Positions 54,703 to 64,000 of a stretch of DNA of 64,000 nt are shown piece after piece (within the stretch, counting starts at the first letter, position 1; the number at the start of each line of letters is the position of its first letter). A model generated the notes under the pieces. That model was not told where the DNA came from and ran no database searches. It worked only from the letters and a program-made list of their open reading frames with translations. The stretch is taken from the NCBI GenBank assembly GCA_025200525.1, contig CM045758.1, positions 193,352,463 to 193,416,462 on the forward strand. Direction: 5' to 3'. The translations under genes and the position numbers were made by a program. This stretch comes from Camellia lanceoleosa. Lineage: Eukaryota; Streptophyta; Magnoliopsida; Ericales; Theaceae.

Positions 54703-55305
54703 ATAACATATATAAATAGTTAGATATTTGAATAGATAGAGTATTGAAGAGATGTGTCTTGTTGAATAAATAATTTTTTTTTTGACACAACAAAATTTGA
54801 AAGTTTGAGCCTATTTATTTCAGAGTTTTTAAGTGACTTCTATCATGAATTTTTATTCAATATTTATTCAATATTTAGATAATTATTATTTCTTTCAGAT
54901 TGAAGTTAATAATAATAAATAAATAAAGTCAAAAGTACTAATTATTCTAATATTTAGATAATTATTATTTTTTATTTTATAAAATATAAGTGAAATGTCA
55001 TCAAATAATTTTACATAAATTACTAAATTAAAAAAAAATAATTGATTACATTAATCTATATTAGTGTAAAAATTTCAAAAAACAAAAAAGAAGATAAAAT
55101 ATGAATAAAATATAAATATATTTTACGTGTCTCTTTTATTTTTATCTTTAAATTTATATCCAAATACAATTCAATCAACTCCACAGTGAATTGTGAATTA
55201 AGAGTATCATGTGACATAACCGCAATAAAGTACGGATCTAAAAAAAAAACCGCACCAAAGTAGGTGGTCCCGTGACTCTCTGATTATTCATTTCCGTTTC
55301 ATTTT
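54703..55305. repeat. Segmental duplication, copy 2
   Basis: Direct (same-orientation) partner of 53757-54333, slightly longer because of an extra ATTCAATATTTATTCAATAT block near 54860. Confidence 0.85.
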
Positions 55306-56559
55306 GGAAAGATATTATAGACTTTAAATAAAATATTAATTTTTTTAGTAAGCCTGAGCGTGGACCTCACACAAATCATATATATGTGGGTTTTTCAGCG
55401 AGATAAAAAATTTAGTAATTTATTTAAAATTCTTACCATAACTCTTTATTTTGACCCACCGTCGATGGTCCACTTTGCAAACAAATTTAATGCATCCAAC
55501 GATGCGTTCACTAGCTCTATCCAAAAAAAAAAAAAAGAAAAACAACAAAATTAACAAAACAAAACAAATCAAAAGCGATGGGTTCGTTGCCTGAAATTTA
55601 ATGGGTTAATTCATTAATCAGAATTCTTACTTGTTACTAATAAATTATAATTTTGACTTCACCATGTACAGGTTTAAGTTTATGTTGCCTGCAATTATCC
55701 AAGTGAGAGCCCATGAATGGTATAGAGAAAATCAATAAAATAAATAAAAGTTTATGTTGCCCACTTTGTATCCCCAACACAAGCAATTAAATTGAATCTC
55801 GTTGATCATTTTAATTTCAGTGGGAGTATCATAGTTTTAAAATTATATGATTATGATTATTAGATAATAATTTGCACATTAACATCTAAAATATGAACAA
55901 AATAAATTATCCAAGAGGAAGTCCATGGTCCACGGGCTAGATTGGATAGTAGACATAATGCTATATATACCAATTGATATATTAATTAGTGTACCAATTG
56001 ATGATGTGGCATAATTTAAGAAATTTTTGAAATTTGTAATGTAATTAATGAGTGAAGTCAATAACAATGTCATAACTAGTGTTGGTACATTAATTAGTAT
56101 GTGTAGCACTATCGAGAAAATATAAATTAGAATAATAACTCATGGAATTAAGGTGCTCAGTCATTGCTTTCCTCAATAATCAAAGCTATTAACAGATTCC
56201 TTCCTTCATATGATAATGCAACCTACAACGCTCAGTTTCATTAAATTGTTTTCATCAATAATTAAAGGTGATTAAAGGCTTTTCATATGATAATGCAACC
56301 GTTGTCCCAAGAATTTCATTCTGTACCAACCGATGCGATAATGCTAACTATAATTGTGCTTTTTTTTCTTTGATTGATTGATTAATTTGGTTTGGAGGCT
56401 TATCGTTCATTGTCTCCTTTCCCTCTAGCGTGATACTAGAGAGAGAGAGCGCCACTTCAACTTTAATTTCGGTGTGCAAACTTGTCTCAAAAGTAGGTGT
56501 TGATTAATACATTACGTAAAAGAAAATTAGAATGTCATTTGTCAATTCGCTTTCAATTA
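55306..56559. other. Intergenic, no gene recognised
   Basis: AT-rich. The short + frame at 55360-55554 and - frame at 55879-56109 have no family character. GATAATGCAACC occurs at 56211 and 56289 in related surroundings, a small local repeat. Confidence 0.5.
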
Positions 56560-57009
56560 GACCATTTCTAATGGTTACTCTCATACTTATCATTAAATTT
56601 AAATTTAGTAAAAAATGACTCATTTTCTTATTTTAACGGTTTCATCAAATAGGTATTAATTCCAAGATTTTACTTTTCTTTCATCAAATTGAAGATCAAT
56701 GTGCCTTTCATTAAATTACTATTCATAATCATTTGATTTTTACAATCGGATGTCCCCTTGGATGACCATCACGAGGCAACATTTTATGAAAAAATTACAC
56801 TAAACAATTCGACCCCGGTTATGCCTGTAGTCCACCGTCGAATTCCTTAAGGTAAAAATTTGTAAAAAATTTACACTGGCTAGTTGACCGGCCGGACATC
56901 CACCTGGTCGTCCTCCTGGTAGCTTCAAAAACTTTCGTTAGAGCATTTGATATTAAATGAAACTTTTCCTCAAATTTGATAAAAAATTTGATACATCGTT
57001 GGAGATGCT
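56560..57009. repeat. Harbinger-like MITE, family F copy 2
   Basis: Ends GACCATTTCTAATGGTTACT and CATCGTTGGAGATGCT are inverted. The whole unit is the reverse complement of 48359-48771 in order (TCATCAAATTGAAGATCAAT, GTGCCTTTCATTAAATTACT, TTGACCGGCCGGACATCC). Flanks do not form a clean TAA pair here. Confidence 0.65.
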
Positions 57010-57010
57010 A

Positions 57011-58533
57011 TTCGGGGTGCTCGCGGATCAGTTTTTGACGGTTCAGTTTGCAGTTTGGACCTATCTGCATGTCTGCAGTTTGAACAAAATTGAACCTGCA
57101 ACCGTCCGCAATGCTGGTTGTGATTTGTGCGTATAGGGTTTGTGGATGTATGGGTGATTTCAGGCGATAGGGATGTTATAATTGCTCGGCCCAAGTGGGC
57201 CTCGTGGGCTCCTTTTTTTTAGCAGGCCAGGTCCGACCGACCCATAGGTAGAAAAGTGGGGCCCAAGCCCAGGCCCATTCAGAATAGGGCCATCGAGCTG
57301 AGCCTAGGCGGGTCTTTTTTTTTTTTTTTTTTTTTTAAATGAACGATAAATACATTATCTATGTAGATTATTCATTAAAAAAAATAATACTTGGTATTTT
57401 AGTTAAGATTAATGAAATGTTTTGTTTGATCATATTTCGTGGTGGTATTTAAATTAGTATGTATCATTTATGTTTTTTTAATTATGAAACAGTAATATGA
57501 CATTTTTATTATTAATGGTGGTATTTCATGGTTGTATTAAACGGTAATATGACTGTTAAATTATTTTATTATTAATTTGTTTTTTTAAGTCTACAGAGGT
57601 GCAGATATATATATATTTTTTCATTCATTGCAACTTGCAATGATGATGTGAGTGATGTGCATGATAAGGGGGCAGGGGGTAGACGAGCGGCATTGGCAAG
57701 ATAGAGGTGCAGAAATTAAATTTTTTTATTTTTCATTCATTGCAACTTGCAATGATGATGTGAGTGATGTACATGACAAGGGGGCAACGGTTAAGCGGGC
57801 GACATTGGCAGAGGCAAAGGTGCGCTAATTATTTATTTTTTTTGAAATTTTACTGTTAACAGAGTGAGGATCGGGTGGGTCGGGCCAGGTCAATAGGGCA
57901 ATAGGTTGGGCTAGCCTTTAAATGGAAGGCCTAAGCCCAGGCCTAAGGTCCTGGACTTGGCTCAAGTCTTGGCTGAAATGGGTCGGGCCCATCTTAGGCC
58001 TCGAGCGGGCTTCAGGCCGCCAGAAGCCTCGGGCCATTTTTACACCCCTAGCGAGCGGTTTGCGAATTGAGTTTTTTCCTTTAAAAATTTATTTTTTGGC
58101 TTGTTTTTTTTTCTATTTTTGAAATATTTTTGAAATAATATCCTCCATTCAAATTGGATTACAAAAAATTAAAATGAAAATTAAATAAAAACTAACATAG
58201 GGAAAAAAAAATCTCATAACTAGATTTGCAAACAATTGAAAAATTCCAATTGAATAATAAGTATTTCAAATAAGGCAGTATGTGATATTATTATAATGTT
58301 ATAATGTTAGAGCTTGCAAGTTTGATAATTAGATTAAAGTGAGTAAGAGAAGAAAAGAAAAGAGAAGATTAGAGTTACACACTTATAAAACTTACAGAAA
58401 AATCTATTGGCCCAAATTTAAATTTTAAAAAAAATTGTATACATATGCAGGTGGATAACTGCGGATGCGAGCAAAACCAACAACCCACCCACAACCAACA
58501 AAATAAAAAAATCCAAAACCGCATCCCACCCTA
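57011..58533. mobile_element. hAT-like element with another hAT-like element inside
   Basis: The left TTCGGGGTGCTCGCGGATCA and the right AAAACCGCATCCCACCCTAA are inverted. The left end is close to the AAGGGTGCTCGCGG start seen at 37369, so it belongs with the element nested in the retrotransposon. The inner element (57168-58050) accounts for much of its length. No transposase and no certain target duplication. Confidence 0.5.
57168..58050. mobile_element. hAT-like non-autonomous element with GGGCC-rich subterminal repeats
   Basis: Ends TAGGGATGTTATAATTGCTC and CCATTTTTACACCCCTA are inverted (the second, read on the other strand, is TAGGGGTGTAAAAATGG, a common plant hAT terminus). Subterminal blocks are GC-rich with AAGCCCAGGCC, GGGTCGGGCC and GGCCCAAG repeats. 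The centre has a direct repeat of about 91 bp (57621-57711 and 57733-57823) beginning TCATTCATTGCAACTTGCAA. No transposase. Confidence 0.7.
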
Positions 58534-59689
58534 ATAATTTTGCGAAACTACCCAAATAGACATAGATAGTTTGGATTGGATGATTTTCATGGGTTGAATA
58601 ACCCTATACCTAGCCTTACTTTTACTGTTGTTACCGCTACCAACCCTCTCCATTAGAAACTTTGTGTCTTAGGTTTGGAAAATTGCTTAAACTCCAATAT
58701 GAATGTGACATGTCAATGCCTTCAAAAGGATTTAATGGAAACGGGTTTTCCTTAATCATGAAATATTGTCTAAAATGTCAATTAATAAATTAAATGAAAT
58801 ATTGTTTCAAGAAAAATTTATGATTTCTCAATTGGTAAACATCTTTAAACTTTTTTGAAGGTATAACTTTTGTGTATATTGTTAAGTTCTCTCTTAAAAG
58901 CATAAAATACAATAATCACTCTAACACATGTTTTTTATAATGGAAAAAAAAAACACATAACTCAACTAAATTGTGTCAAACATGCCCTTCTGCTTCTTCT
59001 TCTTTAAAAAAACAAATTTGGGAGTAGGTATAGGTGATATTATGATAAAGGAAAATGATTGGTGGCTCTAAAAAAGCTTCTTCTAATTGTCCTTCTTTTG
59101 GTAACTTTGTTTTTTCTTCTTCTTCTTCTTTTTACGATAGGAAATTAGGCATTAGGGGCACCCAAATTCGGGCCCCGTAGCATTGCCGTATGATAAATCA
59201 AAGAGCATAGGTCAACAATAGAGCTAGAGAAATTATTAAGCACACCATTTTTCATACGCCATAAATTTTTAGTATTATTTAATTAAGGGGTTGTTTAGAA
59301 TGATCTAAATAAGTGTACTTTTTGACTTGTTATGAAACATGAGTTGAGTTTGAAGTGATGTGTTAGAGAGGTGATGTAACTTAAATAAGATGATGTGACT
59401 TAAATAAGATAGTGACCTTTTAACTTTTTGTCTTTTTCAAGACATGTCAAACTTGGCCTAAATTAATTTCCAATTAGGATGGGGTTTTATGATATAAATT
59501 GTGATAACAAACACAGATGTTTGAGTACTCCTTCATAAAATGTCATTTTTTTAAAATTACAAGATGGCTTGACAAACAAAACTTTCCACACCAATTTGTG
59601 ATAGAAAAACGATAAATTTATAAAAATTTTATATATAATTCATAACATAAATAATGTGGTAGTGTTAATTGTGAAATTACTAAGACAAT
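58534..59689. other. Intergenic, no gene recognised
   Basis: AT-rich. A MITE-like unit may run from about 59285 (AAGGGGTTGTTTAGAATGAT) to about 59462 (AAGACATGTCAAACTTGGCC), with the 18-bp phrase TGATGTGACTTAAATAAG doubled inside. Confidence 0.4.
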
Positions 59690-60625
59690 TGTTAGGTTTT
59701 TATTCTTGGCAATCTCATTTGACAAAAAAATTTCCATTGTAATTGTATTCGATCTTTTATTTCAGTGAGACTATGAGTTTTAAATACGAATCTAACCCGA
59801 ATTGTGTCTATGTAGAGGAGTTTGTGATCTTAATCCTATCTTGTTTGCCACTTCACTGACTATGTCAGGGATCGAGCTGCTCAGTCAGCTCACGAGAGTC
59901 TAGGGTGTAGCGCTCCTTAGTGGGTCCAGGGCAGCTCCCAGGCGAGATCGAGGGACAAGCCTCTCGAAACAAAAAGCAAAATTGCAATTGAAGTTGTGTT
60001 TCCGTTTAAACGGTCATTCTTGCGCTCAAGCAGAAATCGCGACCTTTCAAAAGTTTCACTCGCCCACAAAAGTACTGGGAGTTATTTTTTTTGCTCGAGC
60101 GGCGGCTCTGTTTTCTATAAATATGTGTTTCAGTCCGATTTTAGGGTACAGCTTCCAAATCTTCTTTTTGAGTATTAGGGTTTTCTTTTAGAGCTTCTTT
60201 ACTTATTTCCTTTGATATTTGTGTGTGTGGATTATATCAAAGGGTTTGTTTATTTTATTTATTCAATATAAAAGAGAGAATTGTTTTCGGTGGATTCCAG
60301 GGAATTTGGCCCTAAAACTTTAGTGGATTCTGAAGTGGCTAATTATTGTAGATTCAACATCAGCGTTGTGGATTCAACATTGAGCAAGACTATTCCGAGG
60401 TGAAGACGGAGCTGGAAAAAGCACATAGAGGTCGGTTTGATTCGATTCAATTCGGGCGTAGATTTGCTAGATAATTAAGAGTACACTTGTGTAATTCCTT
60501 TGCATCTTCTTAGTGGATTGTTTTGTGGCTTTGACCCGTGATTTTTTATCACAATTGGAGGCACTCCAATTGTGATTTTTTAACGTTAAAATCGTTGTGT
60601 CGATTTGTCTTGATCGTTTCATTGG
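59690..60625 (+). mobile_element. Probable solo LTR or LTR fragment (Ty1/copia-like)
   Basis: Begins near TTGTTAGGTTTTTATTC and ends near TTAACGTTAAAATCGTTGTG followed by TCGATTTGTC, the usual closing phrase of plant copia LTRs. In between lies a moderate-GC body with TTTCTATAAATATGTGTTTC (TATA-like, 60112) and a T-rich leader with AGGGTTTTCTTTTAGAGCTT. No internal domain, second LTR or clean target duplication was found, so limits are approximate. Confidence 0.4.
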
Positions 60626-61184
60626 AATTGTTATTTACTACTTAAAATTGATACATAATCACAAATCAATATTTTAGATTTTTTTTATATAATAAATGTT
60701 TTATTATAAATAAATAAATCACAAAATGTCATATCATTTTATATAAAAATTATATATATAATTTTTTTAGGTATTATTATTCCTTGTGATAAACTTTTAA
60801 AATTTGTTAATAAGTGTAGCCTTTTTATGGAGATTCTCCAGTACTAAGCCATCAAATTGAAACAGCCAAATCATAAAAATTACACAACGAAAATAGCAAA
60901 TCAAAGTGGAAGGACCACTTTGAGTGATTTCCGACTAAAATAAACTAATTTATAAGTATTGTTTACTATATAGTTTTCAATAAAATACACACCACGTGTG
61001 GCCATTGACTAGTGCTTATACATTGTACAGTCACATATAAATATAAAATAAAATAAAAATTACGCACTAATAGTTTAGAACAAATAAAATAGTGTAGCAC
61101 AAGAATCTAAAAAGAATGCGTGGTGTGTTATTATCAGTGGTTGGTGGCATTGGCCAAATAGGGACCACAAGCTTAGCCAAATCA
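60626..61184. other. Intergenic, no gene recognised
   Basis: AT-rich sequence without recognisable element ends or coding frames. Confidence 0.5.
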
Positions 61185-61838
61185 TCACCGTGAGTTTCAT
61201 CAGAATTGTGATTAAAGAAAAAAATGTTTAGAATGATACCAAGAGTAAAAAGTCACTACATATATTAAAAAGAAAGTTAAGATACTCTCTTATCTCATAA
61301 GCACCATGGTGACATGATCATAAATTGTCAAAACACCAACAACTACATGAAGAGCACAATACATTTTTTTTTTTTTTTGAGAAATTCATATTTAAATAAA
61401 TTAAAAGAAAAAAAAAAAAAGAAAAAGAAAAGAGATTTGACTTCCCTTCAAAAGAAGTGCAGCTCTATATGGTAATGCCTACTATGAATTTCATTTGACT
61501 AATCAGAGGCACATACTTTCATCATGAGTTTCATCATTGTGATTAAAGAAAAAAGTTGAGAATGATACCAAGAGTAAAAGAAAGTCACTACATATATTAA
61601 AAAGAAAGTTATGATACTCTCTTATCTCATAAGCACCCTTGTGACATGCCCACAAAATGTCAAAACACCAACAACTACATGAAGAGCACAATACATTTTT
61701 TTTTTTGGTATGAGAAGTTGGAATACTTCATATTTAAATAAATTTAAAAAAGAAAAAAAAAAGTGCAGTTCTATCAAGTTGGGACCGTGATGCCCACTAT
61801 GAATTTCATTTTATTAATCATAGGCACATATTTTAATT
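61185..61838. repeat. Tandem segmental duplication, two copies of about 320-335 bp
   Basis: Copy 1 (61185-61520) and copy 2 (61521-61838) abut. Shared text includes GTGATTAAAGAAAAAA, AGAATGATACCAAGAGTAAA, TCACTACATATATTAAAAAG, GTCAAAACACCAACAACTAC, ATGAAGAGCACAATACATTT and CACTATGAATTTCATT or CTACTATGAATTTCATT. Differences are point changes and length changes in A/T runs. No coding content. Confidence 0.9.
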
Positions 61839-63699
61839 AGATTTATCTTTAGAAAATAGACAAGTATGATTATAAGGTTTTGTGTAATTGCGACTAAAAA
61901 GTCAGCTTATATTAGCTATAAGAAAAAAATTCATTTTGCTAAGAAAAAACTTATACTCGTTAGGCAGATTCATTTTTTGCACAAAAAAAAATCCACTTTA
62001 CTCACTTTAAACAACTACTAAAAAATTAAACACTATAAATATGTCAAACTAATTAACTTTTTTAGTATTATCTTTATTGTAAGTTTATTTTTAGTCAATT
62101 AACTAGTTTAATATGATCATTCTAGCAGTGCTATAAAAAAAAAAAAAGTTACAATAATATTCATGTCAGTCTTGTTGTCACTCACTCCACTACGATGACT
62201 AATCCTAGCCAGCAACTTGCTATAAAAAAACGTTTCAAGTGGTCCAAGGCGAGGGTTGATGAATGCTTCCAACAGCCTATCTGTTTCTCTTTTTTTTGTC
62301 TACAATAAAAATTGGCTGTATTGTATTCAATCTTTTCTGTTCTTTTTTCATCTTGACATTGCTGGAAAGCCTAATACCGTGTTTGATTGGAAAAATTAGG
62401 AAGGGATTTGGCAAAGGAAAATAAAAAGATGTGTGAAATTAAATGAAATATAAGTATATTTTATTTATATTTTATCTAATTTTTTCATTTTTCTTTCCAA
62501 ATCTCTCCTCAAATCTCTCAACCAAACACAGATTACCAAAATTACATAAACCAAAGACTGGGTTAGATAGGCAGCAGAGATAAGGCAAGAAATACATTGG
62601 CCACAAAAATTAAGATACAAAAATAAAAGGATATACCAATTGCCATTGCTATCAACAGCCGTTCCAATGTCTGCTTCAAGTCCAAACCATATGCCATTTT
62701 CACATTTGTTGCAATTATTATTTTTTTTAAAAATGCTTGAGGTTTGTTCGTTTGTATTAACGAGCCAAATTTAAGCTACCGAGTCGAGGGTGAGTGAATT
62801 TAATTTCAACTTGAATAGGCTTATGAATAGAAAAACATATAAATTAATATTTATTTTTAATTATATACCAACTATGTTTTTGTTGATTTATTTATTTCTT
62901 TGTTTATTTTTTGTATTTGTGAAAACTTACATATTTGACTAATAAAAATTATTATTTATATTTTGCTCATAATTCCTTTTTTTCCTGTTAATATAGATAT
63001 TAAATTAAATTTGATTATTTTCAAATTTAAGCTAAAGCTCAAGCCCACCTAACCATGTATTTCAAATAATGGATAAGTTAAGTTTGTGTTCGATTCTTTA
63101 AACATTCTAACTTAATTAATTTTCAACAACTCAAACTTGAATATCTTAAAACTCAAAAAAAATTACAAAACAAAAAAAGTCTTACCCAATTTCAAGTTAA
63201 ATCTTAAAATTTTAATTATCAATGTCTTCATTTTTGTAAAGTATTATTACACAAGGTCTACAAATAGAAAAATTATTCCATGCTCTATGTGACATTGGCA
63301 CAAACAAATCCAAATCATTCACTTGTGTGGTTCTATAGGAACCTCACACAAATGAATAATTTAAATTAAGTTGTGACAATGTCATGTTAATACTTTTTGA
63401 AACAATGAATAATCGCCCCTACAAATAAAACACAACAATCACATGGATTGGGACAACCCTGACAATGGCCCAGACACCTTAATAACTTCTCTAGCACTTG
63501 TTAACTCATGGGTGAGCAACATGCATCCGATTGTGTCAAAATCCAATGGTGTAAATGATTTTAAAGATTCAAGCAAATAAATATGAATACATTTTTCTTA
63601 ATTTATTTAAATTTAAATAAATGACAAATGAGAGAGTACTCGACCCAACCCAATCGGTAACCATCGCTAGCTAACACAATCACATTTCCCTCAACTCTC
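61839..63699. other. Intergenic, AT-rich, with one MITE
   Basis: Contains the family E MITE at 62372-62533. Bases 62740-62830 and 63020-63150 have text such as AACGAGCCAAATTTAAGCTA and AGCTCAAGCCCACCTAAC that may be the eroded ends of a hAT-like MITE akin to family D. No gene seen. Confidence 0.45.
62372..62533. repeat. MITE, family E copy 3
   Basis: Ends TACCGTGTTTGATTGGAAAA and ATCTCTCAACCAAACACAG are inverted. The middle TGTGAAATTAAATGAAATAT then AAGTATATTTTATTTATATT matches the copy at 46472-46622. Confidence 0.7.
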
Positions 63700-63801
63700 T
63701 CTCACCTCTGTGGTCACTTCTGTAAAACCGCAGACCAACTTTCATGTCCTCTCTCTCTCTCTATGTAGATTCCCATTTTTACATTTGCTGTTTACCAAAC
63801 A

Positions 63802-63845
<44 letters not shown>

Positions 63846-64000
63846 TATCTTGCATTTTTCTCTCCACAAATCTGGAAGTGCTTGTCGGTAGGAGCAATAT
63901 CTCATGCATATATTATTATTTCGACAATGTCTTTAATGCTCTCTTCAATGTTTCTCTCAGACTTTCAATTTTGTGTTCAGAGTTGATTTTCCTCTGCATT
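63700..64000 (+). promoter_or_regulatory. CT-rich stretch, possible leader of a gene beyond the window
   Basis: Pyrimidine-rich on the + strand with (CT)n at 63806-63838 and CTCTCTCTCACC at 63700. Such runs are common in plant 5' leaders, and the AP2-type gene here has the purine equivalent. No start codon with a convincing downstream frame is inside the window. Confidence 0.3.

Noticed and set aside
59982..60191. Two overlapping small + frames near 60.0-60.2 kb
   Set aside because: They lie within the LTR-like region across its TATA-like stretch and have no protein family character.
1..64000. CRISPR array, prokaryotic defence system, biosynthetic cluster, tRNA or rRNA genes
   Set aside because: None seen. 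The direct repeats present are minisatellites, MITEs and LTRs of a plant nuclear genome; spacing and unit structure do not fit CRISPR.

Overview
The window is nuclear DNA of a eudicot plant: AT-rich, with spliced genes, GT-AG introns, (GA)n leaders and dense plant transposons. The species cannot be named from sequence. No tRNA, rRNA, CRISPR array or prokaryotic-type operon was found. All coordinates were worked out by reading; no searches were run.

Two well-supported genes face each other tail to tail. On the + strand (11729-14780, 10 exons) is a complete APETALA2-type transcription factor of about 527 aa with two AP2 domains, a nuclear-localisation-like basic block, an LDLSL repression motif and a near-canonical miR172 target site at 14683-14703. 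On the - strand (47356 down to 25246, 11 exons, every junction phase-checked) is a complete OTU-family deubiquitinase of about 385 aa with OTU catalytic residues, a UBA-like segment and a C-terminal SEC-C zinc motif. It matches the Arabidopsis At5g67170 type, and in Arabidopsis the next locus, At5g67180, is the AP2-type gene TOE3, so the pair looks like conserved microsynteny. Just past the OTU stop codon, three further in-phase exons (25076-24355, -) encode an unrecognised protein-like C-terminus.

Intron 8 of the OTU gene is 12.6 kb because it holds a full-length but decayed Ty3/gypsy retrotransposon of the Tat type (26922-38211, same strand as the host gene). It has 576-bp LTRs about 5% apart, a GTAAT target duplication, a PBS, a purine tract, gag-pro-RT-RH-second RH-INT in one frame with stops, and an extra coiled-coil ORF in antisense between pol and the 3' LTR. 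A hAT-like element with a perfect 8-bp target duplication is nested in its leader.

The rest (1-11 kb, 15-24 kb and 47-64 kb) is AT-rich intergenic DNA built from small non-autonomous elements: a MULE-like element with a perfect 9-bp target duplication, hAT-like and Harbinger-like MITEs, several multi-copy inverted-repeat families, minisatellites and two tandem segmental duplications. An LRR-coding scrap lies at 7.1-7.3 kb. The last 300 bp are CT-rich and could be the leader of a gene beyond the window.
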